Counted from the stretch's first letter, positions 45,252 through 56,600 are shown. The stretch: DNA of 64,000 bases from Sarcophilus harrisii (GCF_902635505.1 NC_045430.1:111845425-111909424); one strand, 5' to 3'. The notes: generated from the sequence alone by a model not told the origin. Numbers and translations are program-made.

Positions 45252-46740
45252 TTTTTTTTTTAAAATTTTAAAATATTGGCTATTTATTTCATTAAATCTT
45301 TTCCAATTATATGTAAAAATTAAATCATTTAAAAAATTAAAAAGTTTCAGATTCTTTCCCTCTATTTACTCCCCCCCTTCTTGAAAAAACTAGCAATTTG
45401 ATATTTATGTATATAAAATCATCAAAAACATATTTTAGCCTAGATTCAGAGGTTATTTTTCTTTCTCTATAGGTAGATAGCATTTTTCATCATGAGTTAT
45501 TTGGGGTTTTCTTGGATAATTGTCTTGATTGTTGTTACAATATTGCTGTTACTATGTACAATACTCTCCTAGTTCTACAAATTTTGTTTTGTATCAGTTC
45601 ACATAAGTCTTTCAGGTTTTTTCTGAAAAAATCTTCCTTTTAATTTCCTAATACAGAATAATATTCCATCACAATCATATGCTACAATTTGTTTAGCCAT
45701 TTTCCAGTTGGTGGGTAGCACCTTAATTCTGAATTCTTTGTTACCACAAAAAAATAGTAATACATATTTTGTACATATAAGTCCCTCCCCCCCTTTTTTT
45801 TAATACTTTGGGATTATAGATCTCTTCGTGCTACTACTGGGTTAAAGGATATGCAGCTTTATAGTCTTTTTGGGAATAATTCCAAATGTTCTCCTGAATG
45901 ATGGACCAGTTCACAACTCTACCAACAGTTCATTACTGTCCCTGTTTTTTCAAATCTCCTCCAATATTGTCATTTTCTTTTTTCTATCATGTTAGCGAAT
46001 CTGATAGGTCAGAAATGGTACCTCAAGGTTGTTTTAATTTGCATTTCTCTAATCAAGATGATTTAGAGCATTTTTTTTCCCATGAAACTATTGCTAACTT
46101 TGATTTCTTCCTCTAAAAACTACCTATTCGTATCTTCAGACTATTCATCAACTCTCGAATGGCTCTTATTTTTATAAATAAGTTTCCTTTATTTGACCAT
46201 TATCAGAGAAATTGGCTGTAATTCCTCCTCCTTCCAATTTCTTGTTTTTCTTCTCATTTTGGCTGCATTAGATGATTTTTGCACAAACAAAACTATCAAA
46301 AATCAAAATCATCTATTTTATTTACTGTAATCTTCTCAACCTCTTGGTCATACACTTCTCTCATCTATGAATTTTTCCCATTGCTCCCCTAATTTATTTA
46401 ATAAACTTTGTCTAAATTAGATATCCATTTTGATGTTATATTGGTGTGAGATACTGACTTATGCTTAGTTTTTGACAAATTGCTTTCTTGTTTTCCTAGC
46501 ATTTTTTGTCAGATGTTGAGTTCTTACTCCAAAAGCTTGGATCTTTGAGTTTATCAAACACTAGATTATTATGGTAATTTACTATTGTGTATTATAAATC
46601 TAATCTATTCCAAGGATCCACCACTCTGTTTCTTAGTCAATATCAAATTGTTTTAATGATTATTGCTTTTAATATAGTTTGAAATTTGGAACTCATAGAA
46701 TTGATATAAGTAAAATTCTTCTTAATAATTAGAGCTATCC
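45252..46740 (-). mobile_element. Old L1, 3' half
   Basis: The T-run at 45252 is a reversed poly-A tail, followed by the 3' UTR and ORF2 in reverse order: aataatattccatcacaatc, gccattttccagttggtggg, ggaccagttcacaactctac, gtttcttagtcaatatcaaa and attattgcttttaatatagt. Length about 1.5 kb. Older than the adjoining plus-strand L1 copies; no open frame survives. Confidence 0.8.
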
Positions 46741-46783
46741 AAAAGTATAATCTGAAATTGGTATCTTTGAAATTTTTATTCAG

Positions 46784-47130
46784 AGGCAGAGCCAAGATGT
46801 CAGAGAATAAATACAGCTGTATCTGACCTTCCCCAACCTTCTCTCAAATCAGATTAAATCTCTAAACTGGTTTTGAAGTGATAGAACCCACAAATATTTG
46901 GAGTACAACACATTTTCAGAAGAAGATACTTTGGAAGAACTTCATAACAGGTCTATTTCAATTGGACAGGGGGACAGCCTGCCAAGTCCAGATCACAACT
47001 TGGGGAATCCAGGGCAAGGAGCTGGGTTGGGGAGTCGGAGTGCATGCGTATACCACGGAATCTTCTATAAGGCTTTTGGGCTACTCTGTCCTGATTGCAA
47101 ATGGGTGGTTAGCAGACCTGCTATAAAGTT
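46784..47130 (+). promoter_or_regulatory. Probable L1 5' UTR (internal promoter region)
   Basis: L1 transcription is driven from the 5' UTR. This is the only L1 5' UTR in the window. It carries the gaggcagagccaagatg start, and within it ggaatccagggcaaggagct and a GC-richer core than the flanks. Whether it is still active cannot be read from the sequence. Confidence 0.6.
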
Positions 47131-47545
47131 AGGAATCTGTGCCCAAAGAAGAACTAGAGGTCATTATTGATCACAAAATAGAAAATTTCAATTATATTAA
47201 GTTAAAAATCTTTTGTACAAATAAAACTAATGCAGACAGGATTAGAGGGGAAACAATAAACTTGGAAAGCATGTTTATAGCTAAAGGTTCTGATAAAGGA
47301 CTCATTTCCAAACTATATAGAGAATTTACTCTAATTTATAAGAAATCAAGACATTCTCCAATTGATAAGTGGTCAAAGGATATGAACAGACAATTTTCAG
47401 ATGATGAAATTGAAACTATTTCTAGTCATATGAAAAGGTGCTCCAAATCCACCTGTCAGATTGGCTAAGATGACAGGAAAAGATAATGAAGAATGTTGGA
47501 AGGGATGTGGGGAAATTGGGACACTGATGCATTGTTGGTAGAGTT

Positions 47546-47932
47546 GTGAATGGATCCAACCATTATGGAGAGCAATCTGGAGCTATACTCATAGTTATCA
47601 AACTGTGCATACCCTTTAATCCAGCAGCGTTTCTGTTGGTCATCTATCCCAAAGAGAAGGTAAAAGGACCCATATGTGCAAAAATGTTAGTGGCAGCCCT
47701 TTTCATAGTGGCTAGAAGCTGGAAATTAAAGGGATGCCCACCAACTGGAGAATGGCTGAATAAATTGTGGTATATGAATGTTATGGAATATTATTATTCT
47801 ATAAGAAATGACCAGCAGCATGAATATAGAAGGGTTTGGGGAGACATACATGAACCAATGCTGAGTGAAATGAGCAGAACCAGGAAATTATTATACATTT
47901 CAACAACAATACTACACGATGATCAATTCTGA
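47546..47932 (+). pseudogene. L1 ORF2 C-terminal fragment
   Basis: Open frame of 128 codons. It includes VIYPKEKVKGPICAKMLVAA, LFIVARSWKLKGCPPTGEWL and NKLWYMNVMEYYYSIRNDQQ, then EMSRTRKLLYISTTI. These are the last residues of ORF2, collinear with 22816-23049 and 48880-49305. It reads through from an out-of-frame start (MNGSNHYGEQS), so the start is not meaningful. No catalytic motif is present in this part. Confidence 0.85.
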
Positions 47933-48340
47933 TGGATGTGGCTCTCCTCAACAATGAGAGGATCCAAATTAGTTCCAATTAACCTGTAATGAATAGAACT
48001 GGCTACACCCAGAGAAAGAACACTGAGAAATGAGTATTGACCATAACATAATGTTTCCATTTTTTCTGCTATTGCTTGCTTGCATTTTTGTTTTTTCTTT
48101 GGTTATTTTTACCTTCTTTCTAAATCCTATCTTTCTTTTGTAACAAGATAACTGTATAAATATATAGACAAATATTGTGTTTAACATATACTTTAACATT
48201 TTTAACATGTATGGGACTACCTGCCATTTAGGGGAGGGGGTATAGGGAAGGAGGGAAAAAGTTGAAACAAGTTCTTGCAAGGGTCAATGTTGAAAAATTT
48301 CCCATGCATATGTTTTGTATATAAAAAGCTATAATAAGAA

Positions 48341-49690
48341 AAAGAAAATTGGAAACTAGTATGGAAGAAACTAGGAACTGACCCCCACCTAATACCCTAT
48401 ACCAAGATAAGGTCATGGTCATAATAGGTTCATGCTTTAGACATAAAGAGTGATATTATAAGCAAGTTAGAAGAACACTGGTTAGTTTATCTCTCAGATA
48501 TGTGGAGAAGAAAGGAATTTGTGTTCAAAGAAGAACTAGAACTTGTAATTTAACACTTAATAGATAATTTTGATTATATTATGTTAAAGAGTTTTTGTAC
48601 AAACAAAACTAATGCAGACAAGATTAGAAAGGAAGCAACAAATTGGGAAAACATTTTTATATTTAAGGGTTCTGATAAAGGCCTCATTTCTTAAATATAT
48701 AGAGAATTGACTCAAATTTATAAGAAATCAAGTTATTCTCAAATTGATAAATGGTCAAAGGATACGAACATAAATTTTCAAATGAAGAAATTGAAACCAT
48801 TTCTAGTCATATGAAAAAGTGCTCTAAATCACTATTGATCACATAAATGCAAATTAAGAGAACTCTGAGATAGTACTACATGCATCTCAGATTTTCTAAC
48901 ATGATAGAAAAAGATAATGATAAATGTTGGAGAGGATGTGGGAAAACTGAGACACTAATACATTGTTGGTGGAATTGTGAACAGATCCAACCATTCTGGA
49001 GAGTAATTTGGAACTATGTTCAAAGAGTTATCAAACTGTGTATACTCTTTGGTCTAGCAGTGTTTTTACTGGTGTTATATCCCAAAGAGATCTTAAAAGC
49101 GGGAAAAGGACCCACATATACAAAAAAAAATGTTTGTAGTACTCCCTTTTGTTTAGTGGCAAGAAACTGGAAACTGAATGGATATCCATCAACTGGAGAA
49201 TGGCTGAATAAGTTATGGTATATGAATGTTATGGAATATTATTATTCTGTAAGGAACAACCAGCTAGATGATTTCACAGAGACTGGAGAGACTTATATGA
49301 ACTGATGCTAAGTGAAATGAGTAGAACCAGAGATCATTGTACACAGCAACAACAAGATTATACAATGATCAATTCTAATGGACGTGACTTCTCAACAATG
49401 AGATGATTCTGACCAGTTCCAATGATCTTCTGATGAAGAGAGCCATCTGCACCCAGAGAGAGGAGTGTGGGACTGAGCATGGCTCATATCATAACATTTT
49501 CACTCTTTTTATTATTATTTGCTCACATCTTATTTTCTTTCTCATTTTTTCCATATTTCATCTTTTTCTTTAGCAGCAAAATAATTATATAATCATGTAT
49601 GCACATATTGGGGGGGGGGGAAGTGTCAAGGTATTAACTTCCCCAAAAAAGGGAATTAAATACATATTTGAAACATCAAAAAAATTTTAT
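48341..49690 (+). mobile_element. Old L1 ORF2 end and 3' UTR
   Basis: Begins in ORF2 (ttggaaactagtatggaaga), continues through ggaatttgtgttcaaagaag, gcagacaagattagaaagga, attgataaatggtcaaagga, and the open frame 48880-49305 with CWRGCGKTETLIHCWWNCEQ and EWLNKLWYMNVMEYYYSVRN. The 3' UTR ends past a run of G at 49610-49621. More diverged than the L1 just upstream, which lies head-to-tail against it. Confidence 0.85.
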
Positions 49691-49734
49691 TCATTGTTTC
49701 AATGATCTCTGATGTCAAAAGAAAGCAAATTAAG

Positions 49735-49800
49735 TCAGCAAACATTTATTAAGCACTTGCTGTGTGCCAAACACTTCAATAAGGCACTTTACTGCTCTTG
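49735..49800 (-). repeat. L2 3'-end fragment
   Basis: Phrase agcaaacatttattaagcac followed by ttgctgtgtgccaaacactt is the reversed L2 terminus. Only about 65 bases. Confidence 0.65.
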
Positions 49801-50040
49801 GGTGTATTCTCTGGGGAGAACATAAAAATTATGTAAATCATTATCCCATATTGGGACTGTTCAATATTTGGTTCTGTAGCAACTACTGCTCTATCAGGCC
49901 TAGGTGCTAGGAACAACTTTGTGGAGGTTCCATTTCTGCTGAAGTCTTTAGTCTGTCATTGTTTGTTTTGGAAAAAACCAAATATCCAATATACTCAGTC
50001 ATCAAGCAATGGGAATATTCTTATTACAAACTTCTTCTTT
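49801..50040. other. No recognised feature
   Basis: Short non-coding spacer that supplies the left target site of the next L1. Confidence 0.4.
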
Positions 50041-50054
50041 AAAGTAGTTGTTTC

Positions 50055-50450
50055 ACGAGATCAACCAAATCATTTCTAATGGAGCAGTAATGAACTGAAC
50101 TAGCTATACCCAGAAAAATAACTCTGGGAGATCACTAAAAACCATTACATTGAATTCCCAATCCCTATATTTATGCACACCTGCATCTTTGATTTCCTTC
50201 ACAAGCTAATTGTACAATAATTCAGAGTCTGATTCTTTTTGTACAGCAAAATAATGTTTTGGTCATGTATACTTATTGTGTATCTAAGTTATATTTTAAT
50301 ATATTTAACATCTACTGGTCATCCTGCCATTTAGGGGAGGGGGTGGGGGGGTAAGAGGTGAAAAATTGGAACAAGAGGTTTGGCAATTGTTAATGCTGTA
50401 AAGTTACCCATGTATATATCCTGTAAATAAAAGGCTATTAAATAAAAAAA
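50055..50450 (+). mobile_element. Young-looking L1 3' end, 0.4 kb
   Basis: It starts acgagatcaaccaaatcatt, with gtaatgaactgaactagcta, gtacagcaaaataatgtttt, aggggagggggtgggggggt and acccatgtatatatcctgt, then a poly-A of ten bases. Perfect 14-base duplication aaagtagttgtttc (50041-50054 and 50451-50464). No ORF2 coding remains. Confidence 0.9.
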
Positions 50451-50739
50451 AAAGTAGTTGTTTCTGTAGTCTTTGCCAGAATGAATGTTTCCCCTCCAAA
50501 AAGAGATCTCTCATCTCCAATTAATGTGAAGCAAAGCACCCCAGTCACTAAATGCCCTCAGTCTTAAATCTGTCTTATCACTTCTATTTTGCCTCTCTTT
50601 CTATTTTTCCTTTTTTGTAAATTTCTTTTTATACACATTGTTTTATGAATCATGCTGGGAGAGAAAAATCAGAACAAGAGGGAAAAACAATAAAAGAGGA
50701 AGAGGAAAAAAAAAAGTGAACATAGCATATGTTGATTTA

Positions 50740-51130
50740 AATTCAATCTCCATAGTCCTTTTTCTGAATGCAGATGACATTTTCTGTACAAAGTCTAATG
50801 GGATTGCCATGGATCACTGAATCACTGAGAAGAATCAAGTCTTTCATAGTTGATCATTGCATATTCTTGCTAGTTCTGTTTGTTTCACTCAGCATCAGTT
50901 CATGTAAATCTTTTCAGGCCTTTCTTAAATCATTGTGTTCACCATTTTTAATGGAACAATAATATTTTATTACTTTAATATACCATAACTTGTTCAGTCA
51001 TTTCCCAGTTAATAGGTATCTATTCATTTTCCAATTTTTTGCTACAACAAAAAAAGTTGCTATAAGCATTTTTGCACATGTGGGTCCTTTTCCCTCTTTT
51101 ATGATTTCCTTAGGATAAAGACTCAGTATT
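50740..51130 (-). mobile_element. Old L1 3' region
   Basis: Plus-strand reading: attcaatctccatagtcctt, tctgaatgcagatgacattt, agttgatcattgcatattct, ttcactcagcatcagttcat, taccataacttgttcagtca, atttcccagttaataggtat and gcacatgtgggtccttttcc. Reversed L1 3' UTR and ORF2 end. Confidence 0.8.
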
Positions 51131-51200
51131 TTTTTTTTTCTCTTAAAATGTAGGGTCTCCATTAGAAATATCACTCTGATTTAGGGTTAAAAATTTTTGT
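51092..51200. repeat. Direct duplication, copy A
   Basis: About 108 bases closely matching 51738-51846: shared ggataaagactcagtatttt, then aaaatgtagggtctccatta and tctgatttagg. It spans the end of the L1 fragment and sequence that is not L1. Copies differ mainly by the T-run length and a few substitutions. Confidence 0.85.
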
Positions 51201-51279
51201 TGCTTATTTAATTTAAATTTCAGTTGTGAAAAATGCAGGCAATCAACATCTATTTTAAAGTTTACTCTTTTAGGAAACT

Positions 51280-51440
51280 ACAGAAGACTTTCTGTCTTCT
51301 GGCTCTATTCATTTTTATTGGCATGCCTGTAATTCTCTCCTGCTTCTTTACCTATCAGATTCCCAGTTCTTTAAAGTTCCAATTCAAATCTACAAGAGGC
51401 TCACATCAAAGATATGAGAATGCCTCCAATTACCCTGTAT
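51280..51440 (+). mobile_element. L2 fragment
   Basis: It reads ggcatgcctgtaattctctc, then gattcccagttctttaaagt, tccaattcaaatctacaag. This matches the L2 phrase 'gcatgcctggaatgctctcc...cttcctttaagtcccagctaaaat'. Confidence 0.55.
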
Positions 51441-51487
51441 ATTGTATATTATTGTATTGTACCCTGTATATTAGATTGTTGGTCAGT

Positions 51488-51600
51488 TAATTCAGGAAAT
51501 GTTTTGCAGTATGCCAGACAACATGCTATATATTGTGAATATAAAAAAATAGAAATGAGCCCTGCCCTCAAGGAGCTAATATATTTAGACTAATCTTTGA
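51488..51600 (-). repeat. L2 3'-end fragment
   Basis: The segments agtatgccagacaacatgct and gagccctgccctcaaggagc are the reversed L2 3' end. It faces the preceding L2 piece tail to tail. Confidence 0.65.
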
Positions 51601-51659
51601 GAAAAAGCCAATAGACTCTCACCCCTATCAGAAATCCATTCCTTACCCCCTCTCACATG

Positions 51660-51720
51660 CCCAGGTGACTGGTGACTCAGTGGATAGAGTGCTGAGCCTG
51701 AAATTAGGAAGACTTTTTTT
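51660..51720 (+). repeat. tRNA-derived SINE head fragment
   Basis: It reads caggtgactggtgactcagt, ggatagagtgctgagcctga and aattaggaagac, the SINE head only. The core and tail are absent. Confidence 0.6.
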
Positions 51721-51737
51721 CCTGACTTCATATATGG

Positions 51738-51846
51738 CCCTCCTTTATGATTTCTTTGGGATAAAGACTCAGTATTTTTTCCCCTTAAAATGTAGGGTCT
51801 CCATTAGAAGTATCATTCTGATTTAGGATTAAAATATGTATTTTTG
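51738..51846. repeat. Direct duplication, copy B
   Basis: Second copy of 51092-51200, about 646 bases downstream in the same orientation. It lacks most of the L1 fragment that adjoins copy A. Confidence 0.85.
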
Positions 51847-52039
51847 TGAGATGTGTGCAGGTGTTTATATATGTATTATCAAATTCACTTGAATCTTCAG
51901 ACTTCTCCAAAGAATTGAAAAATTCTATATTGAGATAGTTTTGCTTTGCCTTTTGTAGTTGTTGTTATGGACTTTCATAGCCATCACATATGTACATATA
52001 TAATGTATGTAATATATATAGATATTTCCATATGTATAT

Positions 52040-52112
52040 TTATACACATATATGTGTGTGTATATATACACATACACACACATATATATATATATATATA
52101 CACACACACATA
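52040..52112. repeat. (CA)n/(TA)n compound microsatellite
   Basis: Alternating TG/TA and CA/TA blocks. The short open frames on the minus strand here are its translation. Confidence 0.9.
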
Positions 52113-52536
52113 AATATATCTGAACATAATTGTAGCCTACTTAGGGAAAGTGGAGGAGAAGGATGAAAAGAGACGAAAAGAGGAAAAAAAGAATGAAGTA
52201 AAAAGTGTACAGCAGAAAACAAAAGAGAACCTATAAGGAAGCAAAGAAAAAAAAAGTAATGAATATTTTTCTATTATATATGCTTTCTTGAAATGGAAAT
52301 TTATTGTTACATATTTCAAATCCTCCTTAATGTTCTGCTGGGCACACGAGAATGTTTTGGGGATTTAAAAAAATTCTTTTTTATTTAGTTTAAAAAATTT
52401 AGTTTTAAATAAAAACATTTAAAAAATAAAGTTCTATTGTCTAATCTTGTATTTATTTAAATAGACCCTTCCTCCCACAATAAGAGTTCATCCTACTTAA
52501 CAATAAATATTATTCTATTTGAGAAGATCTATGAAA

Positions 52537-52683
52537 TATTTAACTCGTATAGGACTGCTTGCCATCTGGGGGAGGGGGTGAAGGGAGGAAGGGGAAAAAT
52601 CGGAACAGAAGTGAGTGCAAGGGATAATGTTGTAAAAATTTACCCTGGCATGGGTTCTATCAATAAAAAGTTATTTTAAAAAA
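52537..52683 (+). mobile_element. Very short L1 3' end
   Basis: Only the last about 147 bases of L1: tatttaactcgtataggact, ccatctgggggagggggtga, ggaacagaagtgagtgcaag, ggataatgttgtaaaaattt, accctggcatgggttc. It belongs to the subfamily of the 22185 copy. Flanked by the perfect 10-base duplication atctatgaaa (52527-52536 and 52684-52693). Confidence 0.88.
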
Positions 52684-52941
52684 ATCTATGAAAAACACTG
52701 GCTATAGCTTTTAATCAATGAGGACAGGCATTAGTATTGCTGTGAAAGACCACACTGAGGACTTTTTATTAGAAATGGTGAAGAGTTAGTATTATAGAGA
52801 GTTTGGGGTGGGGCAGGTTTACTTTTTTGGTTTGCATACCCCACCCCCCACAAGATAATACATGACTATGTCTCAAGCTAGAAAATAGGGATTTTGTTCT
52901 CTATCCCCATCCTGAACATGCTAAATATTCCTAATGCCTTC

Positions 52942-53145
52942 CAGGGGTCCTCAAACTTTTAAAATAGGGGGCCAGTTCACTATCCCTCAGACTGTTGGAG
53001 GGCCAGACTATAGTAAAAACAAAAACTTTTTTTTTTTTTTTTTTTTGTGGGCCTTTAAATAAAGAAACTTCATAGCCCTGGTTGAGGGGGATAATCATCC
53101 TCAGCTGCCACATCTGGCTCGCAGGCTGTAGTTTGAGGACCCCTG
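52942..53145. mobile_element. SPIN/OposCharlie-like hAT MITE
   Basis: A 204-base element with perfect 16-base inverted ends, caggggtcctcaaact and agtttgaggacccctg. The interior has gggggccagttcactatccc, gactgttggagggccagact, ggcctttaaataaagaaact and ccacatctggctcgcaggct. This is the look of the SPIN/OC1 hAT non-autonomous copies known in opossum and other tetrapods. No clear 8-base target duplication was seen. Exact subfamily is from memory. Confidence 0.82.
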
Positions 53146-53188
53146 CTTAGAATATGAAGTAAACAGCCTATGCAAGTATAATACCCAG

Positions 53189-53315
53189 GTTTCATCTGGC
53201 AATATCCAAGAAGTGGATGTTGTGCCTAAGGAGCTGATTGTCACCAATTGGACAGTGAGGTGGGCTAAACGGGATAGTGGAAAGACAAAGACCTTTCTGA
53301 ATATCCATCTGCCTT
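53189..53315 (+). other. Exon-like open segment, not recognised
   Basis: An open frame reads VSSGNIQEVDVVPKELIVTN and on to KTKTFLNIHLPC, preceded by an AG (atacccag) and followed by a strong donor-like gtaagtatg. No pyrimidine tract precedes the AG, which lies only about 40 bases from the hAT end. No protein family is recognised. Most likely chance. Confidence 0.15.
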
Positions 53316-53479
53316 GTAAGTATGAAATCAATCCTCAATTGGTCTAAGTTCTTTGGAACATAGTTTCCTCAAGACTGACATCAAGAAGCCAAAGGCAAAA
53401 AGAGAAGGATAGAATTTAGAAAATCAGGCCAGCATACGTGACTATCAATTACTCAAATTAATCTCAAGGCAATTTGGTA

Positions 53480-53640
53480 CAATGAAAGAACTGTGCCTTT
53501 GAAATCAGGAACTGAGTCTTAAATTCTATCTCATCAATACTTGTTTCCTGTGTGAACTCGGACAAATCACTTAACCTTTCTGACTCTGTTTCCTCAGAAA
53601 AAAGGGGGCTTGAGGCAGGTAATGTCTAACGTCCCTTCCC
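53480..53640 (+). repeat. MIR/CORE-SINE fragment
   Basis: It reads tgtgaactcggacaaatcac, ttaacctttctgactctgtt and tcctcagaaaaaagggggct, the order 'gtgtgaccttgggcaagtcacttaacctctctgagcctcagtttcctcatctg'. Confidence 0.65.
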
Positions 53641-56600
53641 TTTCAATAGCTTTAGAAGCTATAATCTTTTAGGCTATGCCTTATGACCAAGGTTAAGGAA
53701 CCTTGAAAACATTACCATCCTTAACAAATGAATCAAACAACAAGAACTCTTAGATTGTGTTTATCAAGGCTGCAACAGAACTACCATTCACCTTCAAGGT
53801 GTTGCATAACACTTGAATTAAAGACTTTCTGGGTGAAGATAAAGTTACTGTCCTAATGAATCCAGGCTCTTCCTTGGGAACTTCAAGGTCTGAAATTTTT
53901 GGTCATGCTGTCTTCTATACCTAAAATGAACTATCTCTTCATTTCCATTTTTGAAGTTCCTTCTTTCTTTTATAGAATATCTTCCCCATGAAACATTCCT
54001 TGAAATTGACCTAGATTCCCCAAATAGAAATGAGCTCTTTACCTCAACACTCTCAGCTTTGCAAATTCTGACCCATTTTGTTAACCTTATACCTATCTAT
54101 CCCTCTAATTACCCAGTACTGGTTTCCACATGAAACCCTTTCTCCACTTAGTTCAGTGAATCTTATTTAATGAAAGGTTCTAATGTCTGCACCATCCTGG
54201 TACCTGATGCATCCTCACACTGATTTTAGATCCAGCTTCCCAACTTTTGTCTGAAAAAAACTGTTAAGTCTTGTAATTAATCAGTATCAAACACTTACTT
54301 TTGGGTCATATACCACTGTTCTGGCATGCGCATTAGCAACAATTACCAGTTTATTCTTACCCACCTTCTATTCCAGTGGGTATGTTCCTGGAGCCTCAAC
54401 ATGATTAAGTCCATCCAAACCCAGACTTACTGAGAGGTATTAAATTAGGAGTTTTTAAATCCCTGCCCAAGATCAAAATGAGCTCAGCATATGAGAACAG
54501 GGCTCAGAAAAAATTAAAGGTTAAGTAGGCACACCTGTCAGTATTAGAAGGCTGGGCAAAGACTATTACAAAACTATATTCAAAAGAGAAAATTTTAGAT
54601 GGCAAAAACATGACAAGTAGATCCAGAATAGAGATCCTGTGAACAGCAGAAGCTACCAGTCAGAGACAAATGCATGTACATAGAAGATAATTCAATTTAT
54701 TTTCCTTCTCTTTTATCATAGTTACTAGCTTTTTATTCTCCTAAACTTTTATACCCCATTCCTTTCCCTAACTAAACCTCTAAAGATCTTTAGATTATTC
54801 TTGAACAATATTGCATTAAATTTGTTATATAATGTCACAGCAAGTGTATCTTGTGAGTGGTAACAGTGTAATGGGTTATCAATAAATAGAGTGCTAGAAG
54901 GTAGGAGAGCTACTATAAGAAGTAGTTTCTTCAACTGTTAAGCAAGAACAACATTGGATTGAGAAAAATGATAGTCAAGGGTTACAGACTTGACAAAGCC
55001 TGTGTAGTGTTTACTCCCAGACAGATCGATCATTGTGTTACATCCCTGGGGGACAAGGAGAGGCAACAGAGATGAGAACTGCCAGAGGCCACCCAAATAC
55101 TCAAAGTTCATAGAACACAACAGGGGAGGACTCCAGAGCCTAGTTGACTCTGGCATCTGGTAGGATTGAGTCCCACCCCCCTATTTGGCCCTTCAGGGCT
55201 CTAAACTGCAAGTTACAGCTCATTTCCCCACCCCTCCTCTTCCTGCCAAGTCTGTCAGGGATTGCTATGGTGCAACCACATCATCCTAGCATTATCAACA
55301 AACTCTGAAGTAATTACAAAGACTACAGGAGCTGTTCTGTCCCTTGGCTACTGTCAATCCTAAGTACACAATTGGCAGATGGAATGTTTTATCAGGTGGG
55401 TTTCATGTACACATCAACTTAAAACATATTAAATAAATTTTTAGTCCCTTTAGCTACATAAAAATATCTGTTAATTGAATAAGAACTGTTAGTTTAAGCA
55501 AAAGAGGGTAAATGAGTGTAGAAAAGAAAATTTCAGTTTCTTGAATTTAAATTAAATTTTAACAGAGAAAAACAGTTTAGATATATTACCACTGTACATA
55601 GAAATTCTGTACGTACATTTTTTGCCATTGTATAATTCAGAATTAAATAAAAATTCCCTTTGTTGTGTTTCCATGTTTCTAGATTGTGGACAGATCAATA
55701 TTTCTAGCCTACTCATACACTTTACCTAAGGGCTGTGAGTCATGTTTGTTTTGAAAGAAGCAGCACTTAACAACTGTCAATCAAATGGAGTGTAAGAAAC
55801 ATGGAACTCTTTAAGAATTGCTCTACCTCCTCCTCAGAACTAAATATAACAAACTGGCATGAATGTCTCAGTAAATAGTTAATTTGGGTTGAAAAGGTAT
55901 AATTCCAACTAATAAGTGTAAGTAAGGATTTTGAGACCCTTGATCACATGCCCTTTTTGAATGTCTGTATGTTTGTGTTTGTGAGTGTGTGTATAAAATC
56001 ATAGATGAAAGGAAACAGCCCAGGTTTCCATTCCAATAGGATAGGGTATTAATTGTTTATGGCAATAAAGGCTGGAGGAGAACTATTGGCTCAAGTCAGG
56101 GTTTCTAGCATCCATCTTGACTATATGACCTCAGAGAGACAGGTATTTACTTTTACTATTTACTCTTTTTATCTTTTTTGTATTATTTTAGCTATTTTCA
56201 AAATGATCCTTATGTTTATACTACTGTTCATTTCTTTTGACCTGTCTTTATGCAAGTTAAATCAATATTTCAAGATTAAACAAAATGAAAAAAGGGCTAC
56301 CTGGGCTGTTGCAAATAACTTGATTTAGGCAGGGTTCTGGTAAATTACTGATAAAACAACACTATGGAAAAATAGATATTAGGAACATTGGGGGTATATT
56401 ATTTTGAGGTAATCTATCACCCTTCCTCTAGTTAGTCTCTGACACCATTAGTGATTAAATGCTGAGCTGATCAATCTACTCCTTCTGATTTTTTAAGTTT
56501 TTTCTAGATTTATAGAGCATACAAACTATCCTTCATTCTCTACTATATCGGGAATTCAGATTAGTTTAAGCATTAACTATGTAATTAATAATTTGGGGGA

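Larger units (their letters stand above)
46784..48340 (+). mobile_element. Internally deleted L1: 5' UTR joined to ORF2 end
   Basis: It starts gaggcagagccaagatgtca, the 5' UTR start type of marsupial L1, and stays 5' UTR-like to about 47130. It then passes directly into ORF2 C-terminal coding at cccaaagaagaactagaggt. A full element would have about 4 kb between these points. It goes on through GEWLNKLWYMNVMEYY-type coding (47546-47932) to the 3' UTR (ggggagggggtatagggaag, cccatgcatatgttttg) and an A-rich end. The frame 47139-47468 ends near CSKSTCQIG, after a short deletion in the usual order. No target duplication was found with confidence. Confidence 0.8.

Noticed and set aside
46741-46783. 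Target duplication gaaattgg for the L1 at 46784-48340
   Set aside because: A similar string lies after the L1, but the left one is not adjacent to the L1 start, so it cannot be claimed.
49600-49625. G run as a quadruplex
   Set aside because: It is a single G homopolymer in an old L1 3' UTR, with no set of four G tracts.
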